Positions 10,343 to 19,148 of a stretch of 36,014 nt of DNA are shown here, piece after piece (positions within the stretch are counted from its first letter, which is position 1; each line of letters starts with the position of its first letter). Position numbers and translations under genes: made by a program. The notes below the pieces were generated by a model that saw only the letters and a program-made list of their open reading frames with translations, had not been told where the DNA came from and did no database searches. This DNA comes from Curtobacterium sp. MCSS17_008 (GTDB lineage: Bacteria; Actinomycetota; Actinomycetes; Actinomycetales; Microbacteriaceae), in NCBI RefSeq assembly GCF_003234185.1, contig NZ_QKSM01000020.1, forward strand, positions 1 through 36,014. The letters run 5' to 3'.

Positions 10343-10594
10343 TCAGTACGTGCCGTCGCGGCGGTCCTGCCGGGTGATCTGTTCCCCCGACGCCGGGTCG
10401 ACGCCCGACCGGGTGGTGGTCGTGCTCCGACGGCCACCGAAGGCGACCGCGAGGCTGATGATGAGCAGGACGACGCCCGCGGCCATCAGGATGTAGCCGA
10501 TCAGGCGCAAGTCGATGCCGGCGACCTGGAAGTCGACCGCGAACGCGACGATCGCGCCGATGACGATCAGGGCGATGCTCGATCCGATGCGCAT
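10343..10594 (-). CDS. DUF6458-type small membrane protein
   Basis: An 83-residue protein with two transmembrane helices (about 5-21 and 29-52) of the form MRIGSSIALIVIGAIVAFAV, then IDLRLIGYILMAAGVVLLIISL. A polar tail with GVDPASGEQ follows. This is the pattern of the actinobacterial DUF6458 family, common next to housekeeping genes but of unknown function. The start ATG at 10594 has GGAAGGA upstream. It is convergent with rnhA and in the same orientation as the helicase stop behind it. Confidence 0.8.
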   Translation of the reverse strand: MRIGSSIALIVIGAIVAFAVDFQVAGIDLRLIGYILMAAGVVLLIISLAVAFGGRRSTTTTRSGVDPASGEQITRQDRRDGTY

Positions 10595-10702
10595 GACGGG
10601 TCCTTCCGTGGAGTGTCCCCGTCCGGGCCGTCCGGGGCTGGCATCGAACGTACCCGGACCGCGGCGGACGCGTTCCGGGTGACCGCGGACCGCGGGCCGC
10701 CC

Positions 10703-13264
10703 TCAGTCCACGTCGACCTCGGACCACCCGTCGAACCGTCCGATCTCGGTGACCCGCACGACGGCCTCCCCCGCCTCGTCCGACGCGTCGAGGTCGATCG
10801 TGGCGGAGAACCCGAAGTCCTTGTCGCCCTCGGGGTCGGCGAAGATCTGCCGCGCACGCCAGGTCCGTCCGGCACCGTTCTCGTCGAGCACCAGGTACTG
10901 CATCGACCTGGCGTCCCCGTCGGTCCCGATGCTGTCGTGCTCCTCGTAGTACTCCTCGAGCACGTTGTCCCACGCCGACCGGTCGAACCCGCTGGTGGCG
11001 TCGAGCATCCCGAGCCCCTCGGGGTCGTCCGCCGCGGCGAGCAGCACCCGCTGGAACAGGGCGTTGCGCACGAGCACCCGGAACGCCCGCGGGTTCCCCG
11101 TGAGCCGTGCCGGTTGCGGCGGCGCGATCTCGTCGTGTTCTGCCTCGGCGAGCGCCACGTCCCCGTTGACCAGGGCCTCCCACTCGTCGACGAGCGACGA
11201 GTCGGTCTGCCGCACGACCTCGCCGAGCCACTCGATCAGGTCCGCGAGCTCCGGGGTCCGCTGCTCCTCGGAGATGGTCTGGCGCATGGTCCGGTAGGCG
11301 TCGGAGAGGTACCGGAGGACGAGCCCCTCGGACCGCGTGAGCTGGTAGAACCGCACGAAGTCGCCGAAGGTCATGGCCCGCTCGTACATGTCGCGGACGA
11401 CGGCCTTGGGTGAGAGTGCGAAGTCGAGCACCCACGGCTGCTCGGCGGCGTAGGCCTCGTACGCGGCGGTCAGCAGCTCGTCGAGCGGCTTGGGCCAGGT
11501 CACCTCCTCGAGCAGCTCCATCCGCTCCTCGTACTCGATGCCCTCCTGCTTCATCCGCGCGACGGCCTCGCCGCGCTCCTTGAACTGCTGCTGCGCGAGG
11601 ATCGCACGCGGGTCGTCGAGCGTCGCCTCGACGATGGACACCATGTCGAGGGCGTACGTCGGCGACTCGGGGTCGAGCAGCTCGAACGCGGCGAGCGCGA
11701 ACGGCGACAGCGGCTGGTTGAGCGCGAAGTTGACGGGCAGGTCGACGGTCATCCGGTACTGCCCGTCGACCTTCTCGATCACCCGGGCGTTGATCAGCGT
11801 GCGAGCGATCGACAGCGCACGCCTGGCCATCGCTAGCTGCCGGGCACGCGGCTCGTGGTTCTCGAACACGAGGGAGCGGACGTCGGCGAAGGCGTCTCCC
11901 CCTCGTGCCACCACGGCGAGCACCATCGCGTGCGTGATGCGCATCCGCGACACCATCGGTTCGGGTTCGGCGGCGATGAGCCGCTCGAAGGACGCCGGCC
12001 CCCACGAGACGAAGCCCTCGGGTGCCTTCTTCTTCTTGACCTTGTTCTTCTTCTTCGGGTCGTCACCGGCCTTGGCGACCGCGCGCGCGTTCTCGATCTC
12101 GTGCTCGGGCGCCTCGGCGACGACGTCACCCTCGGTGTCGTACCCGGCGCGACCGGCCCGGCCGGCGATCTGGTGGAACTCGCGGGCGGACAGCTGCCGC
12201 ATCCGCGAGCCGTCGAACTTCGTCAGCCCGGTGAGCAGCACGGACCGGATGGGCACGTTGATGCCGACGCCGAGGGTGTCGGTGCCGCAGATCACGGGCA
12301 GGAGCCCGCGCTGCGCGAGCTGCTCGACGAGCCGTCGGTACTTCGGCAGCATGCCCGCGTGGTGCACGCCGATGCCGGCCCGGATGAGGCGCGACAGGGT
12401 CTGCCCGAACCCGGCGCTGAACCGGAACCCGGCGATCGCCTCGGCGATCGCGTCCCGGCGCTCGCGCGACGCCACCTTCACGGACATGAGCGCCTGGGCC
12501 CGCTCGAGTGCGGCGGCCTGGGCGAAGTGGACGATGTAGACCGGCGCCTTGCCCTCCTCGAGCAGCCGCTCGACGGTCTCCTGCACCGGTGTGAGCACGT
12601 ACTCGTACGACAACGGCACGGGCCGCGAGACACCGGTGACGCGCGCGGTCGGCCGCCCGGTCCGGCGGGACAGGTCGTCGGCGATGGTGGTGACGTCGCC
12701 GAGGGTCGCGGACATGAGGAGGAACTGCGCCCGCTCGAGCACCAGGAGCGGCACCTGCCACGCCCACCCGCGGTCGGGGTCGCCGTAGAAGTGGAACTCG
12801 TCCATGACGACGACGTCGACCTCGGCGTCGGGCCCCTGTCGGAGCGCCGTGTTCGCGAGGATCTCCGCCGTGCAGCAGATGATCGGGGCGTCGGCGTTGA
12901 CGCTCGAGTCGCCCGTCACCATGCCGACGTTCTGGGCGCCGAACAGGTCGACGAGCTGGAAGAACTTCTCGGAGACGAGCGCCTTGATCGGCGCGGTGTA
13001 GTAGCTCCGCTTGCCCTCGGCCATCGCGGCGAAGTGGGCGCCGGCGGCGACGAGCGACTTGCCGGTGCCGGTCGGGGTGCTGAGCACGACGTTGGCCCCT
13101 GACACGAGCTCGATGAGCGCCTCGTCCTGCGCCGGGTAGAGCGGTCGGCCGCCCGCTTCCGCCCAGTCCGCGAAGGCCTGGTAGACCGCATCGGGGTCGA
13201 CGGCGCCGCCGTCGGCGGCGGGGAGCGCTGCGACCAGCGGCGGCTGCGTGGAGACGTCGGTCAT
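10703..13264 (-). CDS. Ski2-like DEAD/DEAH-box helicase with DUF3516-type C-terminus
   Basis: An 853-residue ATP-dependent helicase, probably acting on RNA. Helicase motifs are in order: Walker A STPTGTGKS (62-70), motif Ia YTAPIKALV, motif II DEFH (155-158), motif III SAT (185-187), then in domain two GVHHAGMLPKYR, CGTDTLGVGINVP and the arginine-finger motif QIAGRAGRAGYD. A lysine-rich stretch KKKNKVKKKKAPEG near residue 405 could touch nucleic acid. The remaining ~430 residues match the length and style of the actinobacterial DUF3516 helicases. The start is ATG at 13264 with GGGAGGA 7 nt upstream. The gene is divergent from the flavoenzyme, with a 16-bp hairpin in between. Confidence 0.9.
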   Translation of the reverse strand: MTDVSTQPPLVAALPAADGGAVDPDAVYQAFADWAEAGGRPLYPAQDEALIELVSGANVVLSTPTGTGKSLVAAGAHFAAMAEGKRSYYTAPIKALVSEKFFQLVDLFGAQNVGMVTGDSSVNADAPIICCTAEILANTALRQGPDAEVDVVVMDEFHFYGDPDRGWAWQVPLLVLERAQFLLMSATLGDVTTIADDLSRRTGRPTARVTGVSRPVPLSYEYVLTPVQETVERLLEEGKAPVYIVHFAQAAALERAQALMSVKVASRERRDAIAEAIAGFRFSAGFGQTLSRLIRAGIGVHHAGMLPKYRRLVEQLAQRGLLPVICGTDTLGVGINVPIRSVLLTGLTKFDGSRMRQLSAREFHQIAGRAGRAGYDTEGDVVAEAPEHEIENARAVAKAGDDPKKKNKVKKKKAPEGFVSWGPASFERLIAAEPEPMVSRMRITHAMVLAVVARGGDAFADVRSLVFENHEPRARQLAMARRALSIARTLINARVIEKVDGQYRMTVDLPVNFALNQPLSPFALAAFELLDPESPTYALDMVSIVEATLDDPRAILAQQQFKERGEAVARMKQEGIEYEERMELLEEVTWPKPLDELLTAAYEAYAAEQPWVLDFALSPKAVVRDMYERAMTFGDFVRFYQLTRSEGLVLRYLSDAYRTMRQTISEEQRTPELADLIEWLGEVVRQTDSSLVDEWEALVNGDVALAEAEHDEIAPPQPARLTGNPRAFRVLVRNALFQRVLLAAADDPEGLGMLDATSGFDRSAWDNVLEEYYEEHDSIGTDGDARSMQYLVLDENGAGRTWRARQIFADPEGDKDFGFSATIDLDASDEAGEAVVRVTEIGRFDGWSEVDVD

Positions 13265-13288
13265 GGGCCCATCCTCCCAGGTGCGTCC

Positions 13289-13330
13289 GGACGGGAGGCG
13301 CGGGGCGGGCCCGTCCCGCGCCTCCCGTCC
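13289..13330. repeat. 16-bp perfect hairpin in a divergent promoter region
   Basis: Arms GGACGGGAGGCGCGGG (13289-13304) and its exact complement (13315-13330) carry the CGGGAGGCGCG motif in both orientations. It lies between two genes that point away from each other, so it cannot be an ordinary terminator. Confidence 0.8.
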
Positions 13331-13358
13331 GCACCCTGGTCATGTTGAATACGCTGCA

Positions 13359-13364
13359 TACACT
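13359..13364 (+). promoter_or_regulatory. -10 box of the luciferase-like gene, leaderless
   Basis: TACACT ends 6 nt before the GTG start at 13371, with no ribosome site; the transcript likely begins at the start codon. The same hexamer and spacing are seen before the permease at 6193. Confidence 0.6.
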
Positions 13365-13370
13365 TGGGCC

Positions 13371-14393
13371 GTGCGCGAACTCGGCTTCCTGTCCTTCGTC
13401 CCGAACCACGGCGGCACCGCGGGTGCGGCCGCCGCCCTCGAGGACGGCCTGCGGCTGTTCGAGACCGCCGAGTCGCTCGGCTACGGCACCGGCTGGGTGC
13501 GTGGCCGGCACTTCGAGCCGTTCCTGACCAGCCCGATGACCTTCTTCGCGGCCGCAGCCCAGCGCACCAGCACGATCGGCTTCGGCACCGCCGTGCTCGG
13601 CATGCGGTACGAGGACCCGGTGCGCCTGGCCGAGGACGCCAGCACCGTCGACCTGCTCAGCGGCGGTCGCGTCCAACTCGGCATCAGCACGGGCATCGCC
13701 GGGTACGGACCGATCCTCGATCCGGTGTTCGGTGCGTCCGAACGCAGCTTCCGCGACGAGGCCGAGACGCGCGCGGCACGGCTGCTCGAGGTGCTCGACG
13801 GGAAGCCCTTGGCCAGTGCCGGCACGGGCTACGAGAGCATCCCCGCCGGTGCCGACCTGACGCTGCAGCCGCTGTCGCCGGACCTGCGGAGCCGGGTCTG
13901 GTGGGGCGGCGGCAGCATGGGCACCGCGGTCCGGACGGCCGAGAAGGGCTTGCTGCTGCACTGCTCGACCCTGAACACCGAGGACACGGGCGCACCCTTC
14001 GCCGAGGCGCAGGCCGACCAGATCGCCGCGTACCGAGCACGCTTCGCGGAACTGCAGGGTGCCGGCGAGCACACCGACCGCACCCCGAAGGTCGCCGTCG
14101 GGCGGATCGTCGTCCCGCTGCTCGACGACCACGACCGCGAGGTCCACGACGAGTTCATCACCGGCTACGCGAGCGGGATGGACGACGAGGGTCGACCGCT
14201 CAGCGGTCCACCGTTCCGGTTCAGCAAGGTCCTCTCCGGAGGGGTGGACGAGATCGTCGACGCCCTGGCGGCGGACCCCGCGGTCCAGGCGACCGACGAG
14301 CTCGTCGTCACCCTGCCGGCGAACGGCGACGCGGCGGCGCACGAGCGGATCCTGCGGATCGTGGCGGAGGAGATCGCACCGCGCGTGCGCTGA
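13371..14393 (+). CDS. Luciferase-like flavin-dependent monooxygenase (copy 1)
   Basis: A 340-residue TIM-barrel protein of the bacterial luciferase-like family, which uses reduced FMN or F420 to oxidise small molecules. Visible family stretches: GFLSF at the first strand, ESLGYGTGWVRGRHFEP (about 34-50), RTSTIGFGTAVLGMRYEDPVRLAEDASTVD (the conserved strand-helix, given here only as landmarks about 65-94), and LLSGGRVQLGIS (about 95-106), then RVWWGGGS (about 178). The start is GTG at 13371, set by the -10 box just upstream; longer N-termini are rejected. A related protein is encoded at 23700. The substrate is unknown. Confidence 0.88.
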   Translation: MRELGFLSFVPNHGGTAGAAAALEDGLRLFETAESLGYGTGWVRGRHFEPFLTSPMTFFAAAAQRTSTIGFGTAVLGMRYEDPVRLAEDASTVDLLSGGRVQLGISTGIAGYGPILDPVFGASERSFRDEAETRAARLLEVLDGKPLASAGTGYESIPAGADLTLQPLSPDLRSRVWWGGGSMGTAVRTAEKGLLLHCSTLNTEDTGAPFAEAQADQIAAYRARFAELQGAGEHTDRTPKVAVGRIVVPLLDDHDREVHDEFITGYASGMDDEGRPLSGPPFRFSKVLSGGVDEIVDALAADPAVQATDELVVTLPANGDAAAHERILRIVAEEIAPRVR

Positions 14394-14607
14394 TGCTCGC
14401 ACCGGGTCAGGCATCCGGCCGGGGCTCGACGACGGCGTGGTGAGGACCCGGAGCCCCCAGCCGGATGACCATCCCGTCCCTGATCCGCACGAGATGGTGC
14501 CGATACTCTTTCACTTCCTGAAGGATTTGTCACAGCGACCGCCCACGTGCTGCGCGCAGTGTCCAAACGGCTGACCGTGGCTGCAGCAGGGCAACCGGTG
14601 TCGAGCG

Positions 14608-14677
14608 CGATCCCGGGTGCGACGACGAATGCGCCCCCGCGCGGACGCGGGGACGCATTCTGGACGCACCGGGATCG
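14608..14677. repeat. Large imperfect inverted repeat between convergent genes
   Basis: The 419-bp gap 14394-14812 holds no gene I can support. Near its middle CGATCCCGG...GAATGCGCCCCCGCG is mirrored by CGCGGGGACGCATTC...CCGGGATCG, giving arms of about 32-34 nt with a few mismatches and a 4-nt loop. It may terminate both the flavoenzyme and the GH3 gene, or be a remnant mobile palindrome. The flanking 14480-14530 is locally AT-richer and unexplained. Confidence 0.6.
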
Positions 14678-14812
14678 AAGGGGCTCAACGACCGGATCAG
14701 GAGGCCGTTTCGCTCACACGACGATCCCTCGACGGTGCGCGCGTCGACGGTAACCAGCCGTCAGACGCAGCCTCATGCTACTGAACCCGGCTGCGCCCGC
14801 GCGGAAAGCGGA

Positions 14813-17299
14813 TCACTCCAGTTCGAGGGACGCCGATCCGACGATGTCGGTGACCGACGCGCCGACGTGCAGCGCGAAGGTCCCGGGCTCGTAGCGCCAC
14901 GCGCCGTCCCAGTGCGCGAGCGCCCGGGCCGGCACCTCGATCGAGACCTCGGTCGACTCCCCCGCGCCGAGCCGCACCGGCACGAAGCCGACGAGCCACC
15001 GCACGGGCCGGTCCACCGCCGACTCCGCTCGCGAGGCGTAGACCTGCACGACGTGCTTGCCGGCGCGGTCACCGGTGTTGGCCACCGTGGCGGTGACGAT
15101 CGCGGCGTCGCCCTCGGTCACGGTCGGCGACGCGGAGACGCCGTCGATCGCCCAGGTGGTGTAGCCCAGGCCGTGCCCGAACGGGTAGGCGGGCTCGCTA
15201 CCGGCACGGAGCCACGCGCGGTAGCCGACGTGCACGCCCTCGTCGTAGGCGACCTTGCCGTCCACCGGGGTGACGTTCTGCACGGGGACGTCGGCGAGGG
15301 TGGCCGGCCACGTGGTGGGCAGGCGGCCGCCGGGCTCCGCGGCACCGGTCAGGACGTCGGCGAGCGCGTTGCCGTACTCCTGCCCGCCGAACCAGGTCAG
15401 CAGCACCGCGGCGACGTCGTCCCGCCACGGCATCTCGACCGGCGAGCCGGAGTTGACCACCACGACGGTGTTCGGGTTCGCCGTGGCCACCGCGCGGACC
15501 AGGTCGTCCTGGTGCCCCGGCAGTGCGAGTGTCGAGCGGTCGTAGCCCTCGGACTCGACCTTGCTGTTCGTCCCGACGACGACGATCGCCACGTCGGCGT
15601 CGCGTGCCGTGGCGACCGCTGTCTCGATGAGCGCCGACGGGTCGGCGTCGCTCGGCTCGGTGCCGAACTGGTAGGCGAGCACCCCGCCGAGCGCATCGTC
15701 CTGCACGATGTCGTACTCGATGCGGATCGCGACCTGCTGCCCCTCGGTGACCTCGACCGGCACCGAACGCGCGGGCGGGTTGAGGAACGCGGCGCCGAGC
15801 TGGTCGCCCTCGTACGGCACGGTCTCGTCGAGCAGGAGCTCGCCGTCGATCCAGAGGCGGGAGTGTCCGGCGGCTCCGATGCCGATGCGCACGGTGCCGG
15901 TCGTCTCCGCGGTGTAGGTCGTGGTGATGTCGAGCCGGTCGGCCTCGCGCGTCGGGGCGTCACCACCGAACCAGAAGAGCGCCGTGGCCCGACGGTCCTC
16001 GACGTACAGCTCCTCGCCGTCCTTGACGAACGCGACGCGCGCGCCGGGCTCGCCGGTGCCCGGGTTCGTGATGGCCGACAGCGGGAACTCGGCGATGCCC
16101 TCCTGCACGACCGCGCCTATCGCGTAGTCCACCGTCGCGCCCGGGAACGCGGCGCGGATGCCCTCGATCGGCGTCACGACGTGCTCGGGCACGACCGTCG
16201 CCGAGCCACCGCCCTGCGAGCGGGCCTGGTCGGCGTTGTGCCCGACGAGCGCGATCCGCGACACCGCGGCGGCGTCGAGCGGCAGGATGCCGGTGTTGCG
16301 CACGAGGACGGTCCCCTCGGCCTCGGCCTCGCGTACGAAGGCGACGCCGTCCTCGACGTGCACGGGCTGGGCGGCGACGGGCTCGAAGCCCTCGAGCGCA
16401 CCGACGCGGGCGGCCAGGGTCAGGATGCGACGGACCTTGCGGTCGATCGCGTCCATCGGCACCTCGCCGGACTGCACGGCGGACAGCAGCGGTCCCTCGC
16501 TCCACCAGGGGTTCGGTCCGGGCATGGCGACGTCCTGCGACGCCCTGGCCGAGTCGACCGAACGGACGCCGGTCCAGTCGGAGACGACGATGCCGTCGAA
16601 GCCCCACTCCGAGTTCAGCGGCGTCTCGAGCAGGTCGTTCTCGGACGCGGTGACGCCGTTGACCGCGTTGTAGGACGACATGACCGCCCAGGCGTGCGCC
16701 TCGGTGACGGCCTTCTCGAACGCGAGCAGGTACAGCTCGCGGAGCGCCCGGTCGGACACCTCGGTCGACGCCGTGAAACGGTCGGTCTCGTAGTCGTTCG
16801 CGATGTAGTGCTTGGGGGTGGCGGCGACGCCGTTCTCCTGCACGCCGTCGACGTAGGACGCCGCCAGGTCGCCGGTCAGCACCGGGTCCTCGCTGAACGC
16901 CTCGAAGTGGCGACCGCCGAGGGGCGAGCGGTGCAGGTTGATGGTCGGGCCGAGCACGACGTCGACGCCCTTGCGACGGGCCTCGACCGCGGCAGCGGCA
17001 CCGTAGCGCTTCGCGATCGCCCGGTCCCACGACGCGCTCAGTGCGGTCGCCGACGGCAGGTTGAGCGACGGGTCGCGCTCGTCCCACACCTCGCCGCGCA
17101 CGCCGGACGGACCGTCCGACATGAGGATGCGGCGCAGGCCGATCTTCTCGATGGGCCAGGTCGTCCAGAAGTCACGCCCGGTCAGCAGCTGGACCTTCTC
17201 CTCGGTCGTCAGCTGTCCGAGGAGCGCGTCGATGCGCTCGGTCAGCGGCGACGCGGTCGTCGGCCGGGAGGCGCGGGTGGTGTCGTCCACGGTGGTCAC
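14813..17299 (-). CDS. GH3 beta-glycosidase with PA14 insert
   Basis: An 828-residue family 3 glycoside hydrolase, probably a beta-glucosidase or beta-xylosidase-type exo-enzyme. Domain order: the TIM-barrel (about 20-320) with the substrate-binding KHYIAND (K163-H164) and the nucleophile D241 in IVVSDW; the first part of the (alpha/beta)6 sandwich; a PA14-like insert (about 430-560, with TGTVRIGIGAAGHSRLWIDG); the rest of the sandwich with DRSTLALPGHQ and the HGLGYTTW region; and a C-terminal fibronectin-III-like domain. There is no signal peptide, so it should act inside the cell on imported oligosaccharides. The start is GTG at 17299, with GAAGGGA upstream. It is divergent from the TetR gene that likely controls it. 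Confidence 0.93.
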   Translation of the reverse strand: MTTVDDTTRASRPTTASPLTERIDALLGQLTTEEKVQLLTGRDFWTTWPIEKIGLRRILMSDGPSGVRGEVWDERDPSLNLPSATALSASWDRAIAKRYGAAAAVEARRKGVDVVLGPTINLHRSPLGGRHFEAFSEDPVLTGDLAASYVDGVQENGVAATPKHYIANDYETDRFTASTEVSDRALRELYLLAFEKAVTEAHAWAVMSSYNAVNGVTASENDLLETPLNSEWGFDGIVVSDWTGVRSVDSARASQDVAMPGPNPWWSEGPLLSAVQSGEVPMDAIDRKVRRILTLAARVGALEGFEPVAAQPVHVEDGVAFVREAEAEGTVLVRNTGILPLDAAAVSRIALVGHNADQARSQGGGSATVVPEHVVTPIEGIRAAFPGATVDYAIGAVVQEGIAEFPLSAITNPGTGEPGARVAFVKDGEELYVEDRRATALFWFGGDAPTREADRLDITTTYTAETTGTVRIGIGAAGHSRLWIDGELLLDETVPYEGDQLGAAFLNPPARSVPVEVTEGQQVAIRIEYDIVQDDALGGVLAYQFGTEPSDADPSALIETAVATARDADVAIVVVGTNSKVESEGYDRSTLALPGHQDDLVRAVATANPNTVVVVNSGSPVEMPWRDDVAAVLLTWFGGQEYGNALADVLTGAAEPGGRLPTTWPATLADVPVQNVTPVDGKVAYDEGVHVGYRAWLRAGSEPAYPFGHGLGYTTWAIDGVSASPTVTEGDAAIVTATVANTGDRAGKHVVQVYASRAESAVDRPVRWLVGFVPVRLGAGESTEVSIEVPARALAHWDGAWRYEPGTFALHVGASVTDIVGSASLELE

Positions 17300-17385
17300 G
17301 ATGGTCGGTCCCTTCGTTCAGCGACGGGCGTCGGGGCATGACCTCCGCGCGCCTTCGTCGGCGGCTGCGGTCAGCGTAGCACCCA

Positions 17386-17406
17386 AAACCTATTACGAGT
17401 AGGTTT
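17386..17406. promoter_or_regulatory. Probable TetR operator between GH3 and tetR
   Basis: AAACCTA and TAGGTTT flank a 7-nt centre (17386-17406), a near-palindrome unlike the GC-rich surroundings. It overlaps the -35 zone of the tetR promoter (its -10 TACGCT is at 17428-17433) and lies just upstream of a minus-strand TACGCT that could be the GH3 -10. One repressor dimer here could shut both genes. Confidence 0.7.
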
Positions 17407-17439
17407 CTCGCGGGTCGGCGGGGGCGGTACGCTCGCGCC

Positions 17440-18036
17440 ATGGCACGACGGGGTTCGTACGCGAAGGGCATCGCGAAGCGCGAGGAGATCCTCACGGTCG
17501 CGCTCGACCTCGTCGCCCAGCAGGGCTTCCGCCGCACGAGCATCAAGGACATCGCGGACGCCGTCGGGCTCACGCAGGCCGGGCTCCTGCACTACTTCGA
17601 CTCGAAGGACGATCTCTGGGTCGAGATCCTCCGGCGGCGCGACGAGGTCGACCTCGCCCAGGAGTGGCACGCCACCGACCCCGGGTCGCTCCTCGCCGCC
17701 ATCGTCCGCCACAACACCGAGGTCCCCGGGCTCGTGCAGATGTTCGTGAACCTGTCGGCTGCCGCCGCGACGGACCCGGAGCACCCGGCGCACGAGTACT
17801 TCCGCGAGCGCTACGAACGCAGCCGCAGGGACTTCGCCCGGGACTTCCGCGCGATGCAGGCGGATGGTCGGCTCCGCCCCGACGTCGACCCGGAGCAGCT
17901 GGCGAGCGTGCTCCTCGCGATCTCCGACGGCATGCAGATCCAGTGGCTGTACGACCCGTCGCGGGACATGGCCGAGCACGTCGAGCTCGTCGCACGCCTC
18001 GCGATCGCACAGTCCGTCACACCCGCCTCCGCCTGA
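17440..18036 (+). CDS. TetR-family transcriptional regulator
   Basis: A 198-residue repressor. The N-terminal helix-turn-helix (about 13-60) shows EEILTVALDLVAQQGFRRTS followed by IKDIADAVGLTQAGLLHYFDSKDDLW, a typical TetR DNA-reading unit. The C-terminal two-thirds form a helical ligand-binding and dimer domain that is not assigned. The start is ATG at 17440, 6 nt after a TACGCT -10 box, so the mRNA is probably leaderless. It is divergent from the GH3 glycosidase over a shared palindrome, suggesting sugar-responsive control of that enzyme and itself; this is inference from position. Confidence 0.9.
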   Translation: MARRGSYAKGIAKREEILTVALDLVAQQGFRRTSIKDIADAVGLTQAGLLHYFDSKDDLWVEILRRRDEVDLAQEWHATDPGSLLAAIVRHNTEVPGLVQMFVNLSAAAATDPEHPAHEYFRERYERSRRDFARDFRAMQADGRLRPDVDPEQLASVLLAISDGMQIQWLYDPSRDMAEHVELVARLAIAQSVTPASA

Positions 18037-18160
18037 CCGGCCGGGCTCCCGCGCTGCGCCGCCCGGACAGGTACCGGCAGTGCCTGGTCCCACCCCGGCG
18101 CCGCGCGGCAGGATGGGACGCGGCCGACCAGGCCGTCCGACGACGATGTGGAGTGACGCG

Positions 18161-19027
18161 ATGACGCGTGTTGTGGTGACCGGAGGCAGCGGCAAGCTCG
18201 GACGGGCGGTCGTCCGCGACCTCGACGAGCACGGGTACGACGCGGTCCTGCTCGACCGCGTACCGTCGCCCGACAAGCCGGAACGGGTGCCCTTCGTCCG
18301 CATCGACCTGAGCGACTACGGCCAGGTGCTCGGCGCACTGACCGGCATCGACGACCGGTACGACCGGGTCGACGCCGTGGTGCACCTCGCCGCCGTGCCC
18401 GCCCCGGGCCAGGTGCCGGACGTCGCCCTCATCACCAACAACGTCACCGCATCGATCAACGTCTTCCACGCGGCCCGCGTCGCGAAGATCAAGAACGTGG
18501 TGTGGGCGTCGAGCGAGACCCTGCTCGGCATCCCGATGGGCGAGCACCACCCGCCCTACCTGCCCGTGGACGAGGAGTTCGCCGTCCGGCCGCAGTCGTC
18601 GTACTCGCTCGGCAAGGCCGTGGAGGAGGAGATGGCGCGCCACTTCACCCACTGGGACCCGGAGCTGAAGATGATCGGCCTGCGCTTCTCGAACGTCATG
18701 GACGAGACCGACTACCCGTCCTTCCCGTGGGACGCCTCCCCCGAGGCGAAGACGTTCAACCTGTGGTCCTACATCGACTCGCGCGACGGCGCCCAGGCGG
18801 TGCGGCGGTCGCTCGAGGCGGAGCTCACCGGGTTCGAGGCGTTCGTCATCGCGAGCCCTGACACCGTGATGGACACCCCGACGATCGAGCTCGTCGAGCG
18901 CTTCGTGCCCGACATCGAGCGGCGCACCGACATCGACGGCACGAGCTCGCTGCTGTCGAGCGAGAAGGCCCGCGAGCTCCTCGGCTACGCCCCCGAGCAC
19001 ACGTGGCGGAACCACCGCACGAGCTGA
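18161..19027 (+). CDS. NAD-dependent epimerase/dehydratase family protein
   Basis: A 288-residue extended short-chain dehydrogenase. The nucleotide-binding GGSGKLG is at residues 8-14 after VVVT, D31 or D32 after the second strand favours NAD, and the catalytic YSLGK gives Y148 and K152 with S117/S118 (WASSET) as the third member. HLAAVP near 75 is the usual fourth-strand motif. The C-terminal region contains LRFSNVMDETDYPSFPW, seen in sugar or uronate dehydrogenase-like relatives. The start is ATG at 18161, with GGAG 7 nt upstream. It lies 124 nt behind tetR and may belong to the same sugar-related neighbourhood, but the substrate cannot be named. Confidence 0.88.
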   Translation: MTRVVVTGGSGKLGRAVVRDLDEHGYDAVLLDRVPSPDKPERVPFVRIDLSDYGQVLGALTGIDDRYDRVDAVVHLAAVPAPGQVPDVALITNNVTASINVFHAARVAKIKNVVWASSETLLGIPMGEHHPPYLPVDEEFAVRPQSSYSLGKAVEEEMARHFTHWDPELKMIGLRFSNVMDETDYPSFPWDASPEAKTFNLWSYIDSRDGAQAVRRSLEAELTGFEAFVIASPDTVMDTPTIELVERFVPDIERRTDIDGTSSLLSSEKARELLGYAPEHTWRNHRTS

Positions 19028-19032
19028 CCCCT

Positions 19033-19108
19033 CCCGCAAGACGCAACGTCGGCGGTTGCTCGCAGCAACATTCCGCTGCGAGCAGCCGCCACAGTTGCGT
19101 TTCGCGGG
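19033..19108. terminator. Long imperfect hairpin between convergent genes
   Basis: Arms of about 33 nt (19033-19065 and 19076-19108; cores CGCAAC, GGCGG and GCTCGCAG with their complements) with few mismatches, between the epimerase and methyltransferase stop codons. It is probably a two-way terminator, but its size and composition suggest a repeat-family palindrome. Confidence 0.7.
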
Positions 19109-19129
19109 CTCCCGCTGGGCACGGGTCGG

Positions 19130-19141
19130 CCGGGAGGCGCG
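19130..19141 (+). repeat. Dispersed CCGGGAGGCGCG motif copy
   Basis: A copy of the recurrent motif, 8 nt beyond the methyltransferase stop codon and next to the long hairpin. Confidence 0.6.
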
Positions 19142-19148
19142 GGTCGCC

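Noticed and set aside
14735..17341. 868-codon open frame on the plus strand opposite the GH3 gene
   Set aside because: Very high GC keeps the antisense frame open; its translation is a Val/Arg/Asp/Gly-rich string with no domain, while the minus strand encodes an intact GH3 enzyme.
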